64,000 bases of DNA from Ignavibacteriota bacterium (lineage in GTDB: Bacteria; Bacteroidota; Ignavibacteria; UBA10030; SZUA-254). Made by a program: the position numbers and the translations under genes. The notes beneath the pieces are model-generated. The model was given only the letters and a program-made list of their open reading frames with translations, did no database searches and was not told the DNA's origin. Position 1 is the stretch's first letter, and each line of letters starts with the position of its first letter. Positions 20,648 through 29,281 of the stretch are shown in pieces. The DNA is taken from NCBI GenBank assembly GCA_016212665.1, contig JACREZ010000040.1:88178-152177 (forward strand), read 5' to 3'.

Positions 20648-20678
20648 TGACATTCAGAATTCATTTCTATACATTACG
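20648..20678 (+). promoter_or_regulatory. Second promoter-like copy, upstream of the membrane-anchored protein gene
   Basis: TTGA, a 19-nt spacer and TACATTAC form an element closely matching 20396-20426; the shared spacer text includes 'TTCAGAATT'. It lies 147 nt before the next ATG, in front of a 5' leader of unknown role. Confidence 0.4.
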
Positions 20679-20824
20679 GCGGTTTGTATGAACATTAAGT
20701 CATGAGTATTGTATTCAAAAACGAAATACACGCAAGGTAGCGTTTATTATACAGCGTTGGGATAGTAGATGCAACTACGATTGCGGACTTACACTATTAA
20801 CTGCCAACCACCCAGAAAGAGATT

Positions 20825-21562
20825 ATGGCTAAAGAAACTGAGCACGATCAATCAAACTTTGAAAAACTCAGAGACGAGTTATTTGAAGTGCGTGTTGACA
20901 TCAAGGCGTACATACGTAGTTTAAAGATATTGGGAAGTTCGGTAGCTATCCTATTTACGATATTGGCATACTTTGGCTATGACAAAATTGATTCAGTTCA
21001 GCAGACCATTCTAAACAAAGCCAACCAAAGACTGGCACAAACCGATTCATTGCTTGCAAATATTGACCAAACCAAACTGGACAGTCTAAATCGTCTTCTC
21101 GTACAGAAGCAAAAGGAGTATCAGATTACTCTTTCGAATTTTGAGTTGGCATTACGACGCAATAAAGAACTTGAATTCAAACTCTTTGACGCCCTTAAAC
21201 CTAATGAACGCACTGAGTATGAAATTCCCAGCTGGACTGTTCACCCGCCCGAAGATTTTTTTGAAGTAAAGTATTTACCGGACAAGTACCGCTCCGGAGA
21301 GAAACTTGATTTGTATCTCAGTTTTTCAGAATCATTTAATCTTAACGACGTAAAGGTACTACGAGTTGAGCTTACCGAATATCGGGAAGGTCAGGCTTAC
21401 AGAATCCGAGACTACAAGTTCAAAGTCCAACAACGATTAAACAAGTTCTCAATTACTCTTGATATTCCGAAAGGCAAATATCTGTTAGAGGTAGGCTTTG
21501 TTAAAATGGAGGGTAATGGTCACGGCTTCTACAGGCTTCAAAAGAGCATTGAAATCGTTTGA
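20825..21562 (+). CDS. Membrane-anchored coiled-coil protein of unknown function
   Basis: This 245-residue protein has an acidic cytoplasmic N-terminus (about 1-30), one transmembrane helix (about 34-52, 'GSSVAILFTILAYFGY'), a coiled coil (about 55-125, with regular L/I/Q spacing) and a beta-rich C-terminal domain (about 140-245) ending 'FYRLQKSIEIV'. AGAAAGAGA precedes the ATG. I do not recognise the family. The architecture suggests a signal-anchored protein with a periplasmic ligand or partner domain. The gene is richer in A/T than its neighbours, stands alone on the plus strand among minus-strand genes, and may have been acquired. The 255 bp after it hold only a hairpin. Confidence 0.75.
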   Translation: MAKETEHDQSNFEKLRDELFEVRVDIKAYIRSLKILGSSVAILFTILAYFGYDKIDSVQQTILNKANQRLAQTDSLLANIDQTKLDSLNRLLVQKQKEYQITLSNFELALRRNKELEFKLFDALKPNERTEYEIPSWTVHPPEDFFEVKYLPDKYRSGEKLDLYLSFSESFNLNDVKVLRVELTEYREGQAYRIRDYKFKVQQRLNKFSITLDIPKGKYLLEVGFVKMEGNGHGFYRLQKSIEIV

Positions 21563-21776
21563 AAATGGTCGGAGCTAACAGTGACAAACTACACACTCAC
21601 TTATTTGCAAAGGCTGTGACAAAGCAGGTTAATTTGGGCTGTTATGGCCACACCACGCAGGAACACGGAAAGAAAATACAGAACACCACTCAACGAAGCA
21701 ACACATTTCTTTAACACATTTCTTTTTCCAACATATCGTAATCGTCAGATGGAACCTTCGCAAGGTTACTGCGTCA

Positions 21777-21808
21777 AGATGGAGTCCACCCGCAGGTGGA
21801 CTCCATCT
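21777..21808 (-). terminator. Perfect 14-bp hairpin after the hybrid kinase gene
   Basis: The arms 21777-21790 and 21795-21808 pair perfectly around the loop CGCA, 9 nt past the minus-strand stop. No U-run follows on either strand. Placement and form resemble the hairpin at 4243-4280, so it may be a 3'-end stabiliser or a dispersed palindrome rather than a classical terminator. Confidence 0.4.
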
Positions 21809-21817
21809 AATAAACCC

Positions 21818-23698
21818 TCACTTTACAAACCTCTCCATCACCGCGCACAATTCCGATTTGCTGAACGGTTTTAACAGCACTTCAATCGCGCCGGCGGCGC
21901 GTAAATCTGCCGCGCTTCCCTGCGATTGCACCGACGTAACACTGATGACAGGAATCCCTTTCGTTGCAGGATTCTTCCGTAACTCTTTTATGAGTTTGAT
22001 ACCATCCATCACCGGCATAACAAAGTCGGCGATAATAACGGAAGGAAGATGTTGCAACGCTAATCTGAACGCCGTCTCTCCCTCGGATGCTTCGATGACG
22101 GAATAATCAGGAAAACATTGTTCAATAAAACGGACGGTGAGCAAGCGGTCTGCTTTATCATCTTCAGCAACAAGCACTGTTTTACGCGGGAGGAGAAGCG
22201 TGAAAACGAATGTCGTTCCTTTTCCCGGTTCACTTTCAATCGAAATGGTTCCGCCATGCTTTTCGACAATTTCCGAACAGAGAACGAGTCCCAAGCCCGA
22301 ACCTTCTTCGCCTTCTGTTCCGCGTGTTGTATGTTTCGCTTCGATGCGGAAGAGTTTCTGCTGGTCTTCTTTGGAAATCCCGATTCCCGAATCGCTTACG
22401 GTGACAGTCACGAAATGATTTTTCACTCCGCGTGTTGCAATCGTAACAGAACCATCAACCGGCGTGAACTTGATGGCGTTGGAAATCAGATTGGTAAATA
22501 ATTGTTGAAGAAGATATTCATCTCCATAGACTGCAAGCGACGGGTCAACGGTTGCCGAGAGCGCGATACGTTTTTTCTTCGCGTTGCCGAACAGCGCGAT
22601 AATACACTTGCCGACCACATCGCTCAGATTCACCGGCTTGAACGAGAATCTCATTCTTCCCGTTTCGAAGCGTGACCAATCAAGCAGGTTCGTGAGAAGC
22701 AGGAGTTGTTGCTTCGCCGCCTCATTGATGAAGCGGACAAATTCTTTCTGCTCTTCGGGGGGCGGCGGACTCAGTTCGTCCAACAGTAATTCGGAGAATC
22801 CCAAGATGCTGTTGAACGGCGCGCGCAAATCGTGCGAGATGATGCTGAGAAATTTATCTTTCTGCGCGTTCAGCACCCGGAGTTGTTCTTCCTGTGCTTT
22901 TCGCCGCGTGATGTCCTGAATGATTCCTTCATAGTAAAGCGTTTCGCCCTTTTCATTGCGGACAGCACGGGAGTTGAGCAACGCGGTAATCACTTTCCCA
23001 TCGTTGTGGCGAAGTTGAAGTTCAAACTCCGTAACAACTCCTTCTTTTTCAACCCTGTCACGAAAAAGTAGTCGCGCTTCCGGGTTGACGTATAACTGAT
23101 TGACATCAGCCCGCTCCAATTCCTCGATGCTTGCATAACCGAGCATGGTGAGAAACGCCGTGTTTGCTGTCAGCAACGTCCCGTCCGGTGTGGATTGATA
23201 GATTCCTTCGACAGCGTTGTTGAAAATACTTTGATAGTTTTGCTCCGCCGCGTGAAGTTGTTCCTCAATTCGTTTGCGTTCCGTGATGTCGAGGATCATT
23301 CCTTCGATGTACTGCGGAATTCCTTTCCTGTCTTTTACAAGACGGCTTGACTCGCTGACAAAAATTTCCTTCCCGTCTTTCCGTTTCAGCCGTAATTCAA
23401 AATCATGAACAAACCCTTTGCTGTTGAGCGCGTTCGTCAGCAAACGCCGGTCATTCGGGCTGAAAAATATTTCAATGAGCGGACGTTTTTTTAACTCGGA
23501 GAGCGATTTGTATCCGAGCATCTTCACAAATGATGGATTCGCAGTAAGGAGTCTTCCGTCAAGCGTTGATTGAAAAATTCCTTCGATGGCATTGTAGAAA
23601 ATGCTTTTGTATTTATCGTGCGGGAGCGGTTTTGTTTTGTGCGTGCGGGGCGGGGGTTTGGGCGTTCGTTTGGAAGGTTGTTGTTTCATACCACTCAA
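21818..23698 (-). CDS. Soluble PAS-PAS hybrid histidine kinase with C-terminal receiver
   Basis: Domains in order: a basic/proline-rich leader (1-29), PAS/PAC (30-148), PAS/PAC (155-273), HisKA with the phospho-acceptor His289 in ISHDLRAPFN, HATPase_c with DSGIGIS and GSGLGL (about 390-505), and a receiver with acceptor Asp558 in IIADFVMPVMDG and the conserved LLKPFS lysine. No membrane segment is present, so it senses an intracellular signal through PAS and passes phosphate to its own receiver and then to an unknown partner. The two PAS domains are similar and look like an internal duplication. Its ATG overlaps the stop of the upstream lipoprotein peptidase by 4 nt (ATGA), so the two are translationally coupled. 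Confidence 0.92.
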   Translation of the reverse strand: MSGMKQQPSKRTPKPPPRTHKTKPLPHDKYKSIFYNAIEGIFQSTLDGRLLTANPSFVKMLGYKSLSELKKRPLIEIFFSPNDRRLLTNALNSKGFVHDFELRLKRKDGKEIFVSESSRLVKDRKGIPQYIEGMILDITERKRIEEQLHAAEQNYQSIFNNAVEGIYQSTPDGTLLTANTAFLTMLGYASIEELERADVNQLYVNPEARLLFRDRVEKEGVVTEFELQLRHNDGKVITALLNSRAVRNEKGETLYYEGIIQDITRRKAQEEQLRVLNAQKDKFLSIISHDLRAPFNSILGFSELLLDELSPPPPEEQKEFVRFINEAAKQQLLLLTNLLDWSRFETGRMRFSFKPVNLSDVVGKCIIALFGNAKKKRIALSATVDPSLAVYGDEYLLQQLFTNLISNAIKFTPVDGSVTIATRGVKNHFVTVTVSDSGIGISKEDQQKLFRIEAKHTTRGTEGEEGSGLGLVLCSEIVEKHGGTISIESEPGKGTTFVFTLLLPRKTVLVAEDDKADRLLTVRFIEQCFPDYSVIEASEGETAFRLALQHLPSVIIADFVMPVMDGIKLIKELRKNPATKGIPVISVTSVQSQGSAADLRAAGAIEVLLKPFSKSELCAVMERFVK

Positions 23699-25407
23699 TC
23701 TTTATGAATGTGTTGACTGATTTCAATTCCAAGTTTACGCAAGTACGCTCCGGGTTCAAGTCCTTTTCCGGAAGCGTCACGGATTCTCTCCATCCATTCC
23801 GTCGTTTCGCCGGAGGCGTACAAATGTTTTTTCATCCATGCGGCGATTTTCTTGCTGTGCAATTTTTCTTCACCGAACTTGCTCGACATCGCTTCTTGCA
23901 GTTGTGTGGCAATCATCGCGGCAAGAATATAATTTTGGTAATAGCACGGGTACGAAACATACCAGATGGACGAAGCGAATTGATGTTGTTCGGTTGAATC
24001 AAGTTCAACGAGCAAATATTTTTTGAACATCTCCCGCTCAAGCGCCGCCAAATCCTGTGTCGGATTTTTGTACATCTCATACTCGATGAAGAAATCTTTT
24101 AACAACCGTCGCAGGCGGAAGAGAGCGGGCAAACTTCGTCCTTCGATATACTTTGCAAGTTCTTTCTCTTTGACTTTGGTGTAGGTCTTAATCCACATCG
24201 TGTCTTCCGTGAATTCGGCATGCATCTCGGCAACGCCTTCTTCGTACGCCGCGCACTGAGCACCGGGAATCCACTCGTATCCCTTCATAATCGGAAACTC
24301 GACATTCGTGTGAACCGCCTTGAGTGAATGACCGTACTCATGGAATGCAACACCAAAAAATCCTTTTCCCTTTGTCGGATTTACCAGAAAGCGGGAGTCT
24401 TTCGGAATTTTGATTGCAAGACTTAATCCACCGTAGGGAATATCTTTCACTACTTCTTTGATTGGGAGACTATCAACAGCGAAACCAATTTCTTTTTCAA
24501 ACTGATGAATCACTTTGAAAACGGAATCTGCCGGGAAATATTTATCGGGAAGTGATGCGGCTTCGCGCAGAACATAATCAAAATCCCATGGACCAAACTT
24601 TTTTATTCTGTGTTTCTTCTTTGATGTAGAAATGAAACTATCGAGCAACGGGCGTGTTCGCTCCTCAAGCGAGTTAAGAGTATTAACCAACCACATTTCA
24701 TCAATCGAATGAAGATAGAGCGAGAGCGAATAATAATTCGGAAATCCTTCGTCTTTGGCTTTCGCGTTTCGCAGTTGAACAAGTTCGACGAGGTCGTTGA
24801 GTGTTGCCTTGGAGATTTGTCCCGGAACGCCCCATAATGCTTTTCGTTTTGCCTGACGTTTCTCCTGACGTAACGCATTGCTTGCTTTTGCGCGAGTCGT
24901 TGGTTGTCCTTGATGGGTCAGTTTAAAATTGGTGATCTTTTCCTGTAGAGAGTTTTCTTGCCGCGCAATCTCCGGGTCGGCATAAATTCCGCCCCCGATG
25001 AAACATCGTTTCCAGAGTTCCAATCTTCGTTCGAGATGTTTATCGGCAAGCGAGCCGGAAATATTCAGCCATTCATAGATGATGTTGCGAAGCGATGTGT
25101 CAAGAAATATTTCAGAGAACTGCGCCTTCGCGGCGTTGAGGTCGTACGAACTGTCTTTTGCATAACTGTGCCAGTTCGCAGCTCCCATCGCAACGCACGC
25201 GGCTTCGTATCGCCGTTCGAGCGTATCCAGGAACGGCAGCAATTCATCTTTCGAAGTTACTCGTTTTTTTTGTTCACGCATACAGGATGACAGCAACACA
25301 AGAAACACACAGCCGGTAAGCACAGTCAAGAGAAAAGAACTATGCCTGCCCGTGAGTCGAAACCGAAATGGTTGGCGGCTGATAAATACGTTTGCTGAGT
25401 GTTTCAA
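23695..25407 (-). CDS. Gluzincin metallopeptidase lipoprotein (M2/M3-like)
   Basis: A 570-residue protein whose N-terminus carries a hydrophobic segment and the lipobox LSSC, so it is expected to be lipid-anchored after export. The HEYGH zinc motif near residue 356 and a downstream YEEGVAEMHAEF segment providing a candidate third ligand place it in clan MA peptidases. Overall layout and length resemble M2/M3 oligopeptidases, but I cannot decide the family. It probably trims short peptides at the cell envelope. It is the first gene of a pair with the PAS hybrid kinase (4-nt overlap). A related-fold M2 peptidase lies 3.4 kb further along the strand. Confidence 0.8.
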   Translation of the reverse strand: MKHSANVFISRQPFRFRLTGRHSSFLLTVLTGCVFLVLLSSCMREQKKRVTSKDELLPFLDTLERRYEAACVAMGAANWHSYAKDSSYDLNAAKAQFSEIFLDTSLRNIIYEWLNISGSLADKHLERRLELWKRCFIGGGIYADPEIARQENSLQEKITNFKLTHQGQPTTRAKASNALRQEKRQAKRKALWGVPGQISKATLNDLVELVQLRNAKAKDEGFPNYYSLSLYLHSIDEMWLVNTLNSLEERTRPLLDSFISTSKKKHRIKKFGPWDFDYVLREAASLPDKYFPADSVFKVIHQFEKEIGFAVDSLPIKEVVKDIPYGGLSLAIKIPKDSRFLVNPTKGKGFFGVAFHEYGHSLKAVHTNVEFPIMKGYEWIPGAQCAAYEEGVAEMHAEFTEDTMWIKTYTKVKEKELAKYIEGRSLPALFRLRRLLKDFFIEYEMYKNPTQDLAALEREMFKKYLLVELDSTEQHQFASSIWYVSYPCYYQNYILAAMIATQLQEAMSSKFGEEKLHSKKIAAWMKKHLYASGETTEWMERIRDASGKGLEPGAYLRKLGIEISQHIHKD

Positions 25408-25431
25408 TCGCTGAGAAGATAAGAAAAAAAA

Positions 25432-25465
25432 GGTCTGATTTCAACTGTACGGTTGAAATCAGACC
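25432..25465 (-). terminator. Strong intrinsic terminator after the SUI1 gene
   Basis: A perfect 14-bp stem (25432-25445 with 25452-25465) with a 6-nt loop lies 23 nt past the stop of the SUI1 gene. On the minus strand it is followed directly by eight Ts. Confidence 0.85.
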
Positions 25466-25488
25466 AGATTCTTTTGATGAAGTAAAAA

Positions 25489-25842
25489 TTATTTGACGAT
25501 ATAATTCAGTTCCCTGAGTTTTTCACTCACGCGGTCGCCTTGTTCTCCCTGAATTTCAATTTCCCGTTCTTTTACCGTACCGCCTGCGCCGCAATGCTGC
25601 TTGAGGATTTTTGCAATTTCTTCAATCGTCTGAGGATTATGTTGAAAACCCGAAACGACCGTTACGGTCTTCCCCCGTCGTCCGCTTTTGTCTATGAACA
25701 CGCGGACGGACTTTCCTTTGCCATCATGTTTGTGACTCTTCTGAAGAAAAATATCCGGGGAGTAATCCTTCGACGTACTTGGAAGAAGTTTTTTCAAATC
25801 GGAAAATGAATTTAATCGTAGTTGTTGTTTTACTGTTTTCAT
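25489..25842 (-). CDS. yciH: SUI1/YciH translation initiation factor-like protein
   Basis: A 117-residue protein with the SUI1 domain in its C-terminal two thirds: RVFIDKSGRRGKTVTVVSGF, then the GAGGTVKEREIEIQGEQ core that is typical of YciH/eIF1. The length suits bacterial YciH. The family binds the small ribosomal subunit and affects start-codon selection; the bacterial role is less settled. It stands alone, with a strong terminator behind it and a repeat-bearing intergenic region in front. The ATG lacks a strong Shine-Dalgarno. Confidence 0.9.
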   Translation of the reverse strand: MKTVKQQLRLNSFSDLKKLLPSTSKDYSPDIFLQKSHKHDGKGKSVRVFIDKSGRRGKTVTVVSGFQHNPQTIEEIAKILKQHCGAGGTVKEREIEIQGEQGDRVSEKLRELNYIVK

Positions 25843-25910
25843 GTTTGCTTCTGTATTATTTGTGTTTGATATGTTAAAACTTGTGTGATAGAAACTCTAA
25901 ACTAATAATT

Positions 25911-25973
25911 CGTCACCCCGAACTTGTTTCGGGGTCTATCCCGCATAGATGCCGAAACAAATTCGGCATGACG
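25911..25973. repeat. Dispersed palindromic repeat (double hairpin, CGTCA...TGACG ends)
   Basis: Two consecutive short hairpins (CCCGAA/TTCGGG-type and ATGCCGAA/TTCGGCAT) lie between terminal CGTCA and TGACG. Read in frame, it gives the familiar spurious phrase RHPELVSGS seen in many unrelated genomes. It lies between argS and the SUI1 gene and has no coding role. Confidence 0.65.
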
Positions 25974-26034
25974 ATAAAGTGTTTAGTTGTCTTTGTTATA
26001 AAATTGTTGACTAATGATTGTTGCGACAGGGTCT

Positions 26035-27666
26035 CTACATTCTCTCCGGCGCGGAGATTCCCAGAATAGAAAATCCGTTTGCAAGAACAATCTTCGTTGC
26101 AAGACAAAGTGACATGCGCGCCGCCGTCAAGGGAATATCTTCCGTAACAACTTTGTGGAAGTGATAAAACTTATGAAACTGCCCGGCGACATCGTGAAGA
26201 TAATCAGCAAGCCGGTGCGGCTCGAACGTCGCGGCACACGACTCAACAATGTCGGGAAAGTCTGCAAGTTTTTTCATCAACGAAATTTCTTCGGCTTGAT
26301 TCAACAACAATAAATCCGCCGGAACGTTTCTATCAATCCCAACGCTTTCAGCATGGCGAATGATGCTTGCAATCCGCGCATGAGCATATTGAAGATAATA
26401 GACCGGGTTTTCATCCGATTGTTTCTTCGCAAGTCCGAGGTCAAAATTCAAATGACTGTCAATGCTTCGCATGATGAAGAAGTAGCGCACGACATCCGCG
26501 CCAACTTCAGCAATCAATTCATCGAGCGTAACAAAATTCGCTTTCCGGGTTGACATTTTTACAACTTCGCCGTTCTGCACAATCGTCACGAACTGATGAA
26601 TCGGAACTTTCACACAGGAAGGGTCATAACCGAGAGCGGTTAATCCTGCAAGAACATCGGGATACGTTGCAACATGATCAGCGCCGAGAACATCAACTAT
26701 CAATTCAAAGCCGCGCCGAATTTTTTCCCGATGGTAAGCAATGTCCGGCAGACGATATGTCGGTTCGCCCGTGCTTTTGACGATGACTTTATCCTTTTCG
26801 CTTCCGAATTGTGTCGCTTTGAACCAAACCGCGCCTTCCAAATCGTACGCCAATTCCTTCGAGCGAAGTTCTTCAATTACTTCTTTTACTTTTCCGGTTT
26901 CATACAGTTCGTTCTCATTCGAGAAGACATCATGCACAACACCGATTGACTTCAGCGTCTTTTTGATATCTGCAAAAATATCTTTCTCTGCCTGCTGTTT
27001 GAAGAGCCCTTCAGCGGGTTCATTTCTTAATTTGTCGCCATGTTCATTCACCAATGTCTGAGCAATGTCTTTGATGTATTCTCCCTGATAATAATCTTCA
27101 GGAAACTCAATCGTATCGCCAAGTAATTGCAAATAACGAAGCCGGACGGAGTCGCCGAGAATGCGCATCTGCCGTCCCGCATTGTTGAAATAATATTCAC
27201 GTGTAACATTATGACCCGTCCACTCAAGCAAGCGGGAAATCGTATCACCGTACACCGCTCCGCGACCATGACCGACCGTCAATGGTCCCGTCGGATTCGC
27301 GCTGACAAACTCGACTTGCGTTTTCTTTCCGTTTGCAATACTGTGTCGCCCGAAATTCTTTTCCTGTCGGAGAATTTCCTGCAACGATGTTCTCACTACA
27401 TTCTCAGTGAATTTGAAATTAATAAATCCGGGTCCGGCAATTTCAATCTTCTCAACAAGTGAAGAATCAAGATGGAGATTGTCAATAATTTTTTGAGCGA
27501 ATGGACGCGGAGCGGTTTTCGCTTGCTTTGCCGCCGTCATGGCAACGTTGGTGGTCAAATCTCCGTGTTCAGGATTTCGCGGTTTTTCAAACGAAGGAAT
27601 GATGTCGCTTCCCGGGCAAAGAATTGCAAGCGCGGAAGTTACGTGTTCTTTCAGGTATTCTTTCAT
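26035..27666 (-). CDS. argS: Arginyl-tRNA synthetase
   Basis: A 543-residue class I synthetase that charges tRNA-Arg. Visible features are an N-terminal additional domain (about 1-110), the HIGH-equivalent in SANPTGPLTVGHGRGAVYGD, the KMSTR loop (VKMSTRKANFVTLDEL) and an all-alpha DALR anticodon-binding domain at the C-terminus ending SAPERM. The length is normal for a short bacterial ArgRS. The ATG overlaps the rsfS stop by 4 nt, so it is coupled to that gene and the LytR_C gene upstream. The dispersed repeat at 25911-25973 follows it. Confidence 0.97.
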   Translation of the reverse strand: MKEYLKEHVTSALAILCPGSDIIPSFEKPRNPEHGDLTTNVAMTAAKQAKTAPRPFAQKIIDNLHLDSSLVEKIEIAGPGFINFKFTENVVRTSLQEILRQEKNFGRHSIANGKKTQVEFVSANPTGPLTVGHGRGAVYGDTISRLLEWTGHNVTREYYFNNAGRQMRILGDSVRLRYLQLLGDTIEFPEDYYQGEYIKDIAQTLVNEHGDKLRNEPAEGLFKQQAEKDIFADIKKTLKSIGVVHDVFSNENELYETGKVKEVIEELRSKELAYDLEGAVWFKATQFGSEKDKVIVKSTGEPTYRLPDIAYHREKIRRGFELIVDVLGADHVATYPDVLAGLTALGYDPSCVKVPIHQFVTIVQNGEVVKMSTRKANFVTLDELIAEVGADVVRYFFIMRSIDSHLNFDLGLAKKQSDENPVYYLQYAHARIASIIRHAESVGIDRNVPADLLLLNQAEEISLMKKLADFPDIVESCAATFEPHRLADYLHDVAGQFHKFYHFHKVVTEDIPLTAARMSLCLATKIVLANGFSILGISAPERM

Positions 27667-28052
27667 TCTTCCGATTTTTTCTTGCGCGGAGCGCGTTTCA
27701 CTTTCGGTTTGTCTTCAATCGCCTCGACCGTTGCGTCGCCCCAGAGTTTTTCCAATGCGTAATGCTTTCGTACTTCTTTCAGAAAAATATGAGCCACAAC
27801 ATCAACATAATCCAGCACAATCCACTGACGGTTGGCAAGACCTTCGCGATGCCAGGCTAACTCACCGAGTTTTTCCGTCCCGTCCATGATTGCGTCGGCG
27901 ACCGCCTTCGCCTGCGTGTCCGAATCAGCAGAACAAACGACAAAATAATCCGCAACGTCGGTCACTTCACGCACATCCATGATGATGACATCGGCGGCTT
28001 TCTTCGTGTGAGCGAGTTGAGCAATGCGTTTGGCAAATGTTTTCGTTCTCAA
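27663..28052 (-). CDS. rsfS: Ribosome silencing factor RsfS
   Basis: A 129-residue member of the RsfS/Iojap family, which binds ribosomal protein L14 and blocks subunit joining when nutrients are scarce. The family core is seen as VTDVADYFVVCSADSDTQAKAVADAI and WHREGLANRQWIVLDYVDVVAHIF. The start is a TTG at 28052, supported by AAAGGA 8 nt upstream; no ATG is available before the conserved core. A lysine-rich tail (KRAPRKKKSEE) follows. It lies 12 nt after the LytR_C gene and overlaps argS, forming an operon. Confidence 0.93.
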   Translation of the reverse strand: MRTKTFAKRIAQLAHTKKAADVIIMDVREVTDVADYFVVCSADSDTQAKAVADAIMDGTEKLGELAWHREGLANRQWIVLDYVDVVAHIFLKEVRKHYALEKLWGDATVEAIEDKPKVKRAPRKKKSEE

Positions 28053-28064
28053 ATTCTCTGTCCT

Positions 28065-28580
28065 TTACTTTTTTTCTTTGGGTGGAGTGAGTTCATAAAA
28101 ATCTTCCCCGATGACGACGGAGACATCAACGAAATAATCGGGGTTGAGTTGTTGTAAAATATTTGTGTCGGCAACGCCGAGCAGTTCGGCGATGTCGCGT
28201 GCCGGCTTCATGTTTCCCATCCGGTCAATGACGAGCGTGCGCGGGATGCTCGATGTTTTGTAGTTCTTCATCTCGACAACATCGTACCCTTTCGCACGGA
28301 GAAAGTTTGTGAAGCGCGATGCGACACCTTTCTCTCCGCAACCGTTCAGCACATCTACTTGGAGAACTTCTGTCGGTCGCGGCGGTTCTTTTTTTTGCTC
28401 TGTAACCTGTATAGGTTGTTTCGGCGGAAAAAACCGGTCGAAAAATTTATGACCAAAATATCCCGTCGCGACGAGAAGAATGGCGATGACAATATTCAGC
28501 AAAAAGAGCAACATCTTTTTGCCCGAATTGTTTTCGGGCGCGGACGGTTGCTCTGTCGGAATTTCTGTGTGTGGTTCCAT
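28065..28580 (-). CDS. Membrane-anchored LytR_C domain protein
   Basis: A 171-residue protein with a short cytoplasmic tail, one transmembrane helix (about 22-42, 'MLLFLLNIVIAILLVATGYF') and a proline/lysine linker. A LytR C-terminal domain follows (about 70-165; VDVLNGCGEKGVASRFTNFLRAKGYDV... LVIDR). This domain is known as the tail of LytR-CpsA-Psr wall enzymes and also occurs alone next to rsfS in many bacteria, where its role is not established; it may bind peptidoglycan or polymer. It is the first gene of the LytR_C-rsfS-argS operon. Confidence 0.85.
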   Translation of the reverse strand: MEPHTEIPTEQPSAPENNSGKKMLLFLLNIVIAILLVATGYFGHKFFDRFFPPKQPIQVTEQKKEPPRPTEVLQVDVLNGCGEKGVASRFTNFLRAKGYDVVEMKNYKTSSIPRTLVIDRMGNMKPARDIAELLGVADTNILQQLNPDYFVDVSVVIGEDFYELTPPKEKK

Positions 28581-28650
28581 CAGAAGTTTAACAAGCGAAA
28601 CGGGAATAAAAAACCGAGTCGTTCACAATTCGGGAACAACCCGGCAAGAA

Positions 28651-28676
28651 AGGTTTGCGACCCTTTCGGGAAACCT
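28651..28676 (-). terminator. Hairpin after the 159-residue exported protein gene
   Basis: The arms 28651-28656 and 28671-28676 pair, and an inner CCC/GGG pairing extends the stem. A short TTCTTG follows on the minus strand. It lies 31 nt past the stop at 28708. Strength is doubtful. Confidence 0.4.
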
Positions 28677-28707
28677 GAAAAAGAAAGCCCCTGTATAGCA
28701 ACGTCTG

Positions 28708-29187
28708 TTATTCGTCTCCAAAAAATCGTGAGTAGGGAGAATACGGATACGAGCCCCAATAATTCATTGGCAGTTCCCGGTACTGAAGTTGGAGAAAGAA
28801 ATTTTCCGACGGGCGGTAATTCAACTCGGCGCGGCTGAGAAATAATTTGTTAAGATTGTTTTGCGAGTACGCACCACCGTTTCCAAACGGCGAACCTTGC
28901 AACGTAATGTCTGCGCGCAGGTTCAGGTCGCTGCTGATTTTGTACATCATGCTGTTCGTGTACGATGCTAACGATAGACTTGTCCCGCCGAACGACATAT
29001 AATTGAGCGAGACGTTGTGCCGCATAAGAAAGTTCTCCGGGTTGAGCAAACCGAGAAAACCGTTGATGCTTGCCGAAGGATGCACGAGCGACTGCGAAAC
29101 GCTCGGCTCCGAGTTTGCACGGAACTGCGCCGACGAAACCGCCGTGCAAAAAGCCACAAGAATGATGAAAAAGAGGAATTGTTTCAT
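28708..29187 (-). CDS. Exported beta-rich protein of unknown function (159 aa)
   Basis: I start at the ATG at 29187, because it gives a clean signal peptide (MKQFLFFIILVAFCTAVSSA, then QFR); the frame is open upstream to 29244 with no signal peptide there. The mature part has alternating aromatic strands (for example 'FFLQLQYREL') and the tail 'SYPYSPYSRFFGDE'. It looks like a small outer-membrane or surface protein. I recognise no named family. No strong ribosome site is visible. It stands alone between the LytR_C operon and the toxin-antitoxin pair. Confidence 0.7.
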   Translation of the reverse strand: MKQFLFFIILVAFCTAVSSAQFRANSEPSVSQSLVHPSASINGFLGLLNPENFLMRHNVSLNYMSFGGTSLSLASYTNSMMYKISSDLNLRADITLQGSPFGNGGAYSQNNLNKLFLSRAELNYRPSENFFLQLQYRELPMNYWGSYPYSPYSRFFGDE

Positions 29188-29281
29188 TGTTAAACTTCTA
29201 AAACCGGTATAAGTATAGTGAAATTGGAGGTGATAGTCAAACACATGAATTGAAAGTTAGAGTTCCTTGAAAATGAACGAT

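Noticed and set aside
18478-20664. Long N-terminal extension of the M2 peptidase to 20664
   Set aside because: A signal peptide and a ribosome site mark the start at 20268; the upstream codons show no conserved content.
20735-20824. Integron attC-like site (GTTGGGA, TTAAC and inverted text) before the coiled-coil protein gene
   Set aside because: The R' and R'' core spacing and the paired L boxes could not be matched, and no second copy follows the gene.
25881-26069. 62-codon plus-strand ORF containing RHPELVSGS
   Set aside because: This is the well-known spurious translation of a dispersed palindromic repeat; no ribosome site.
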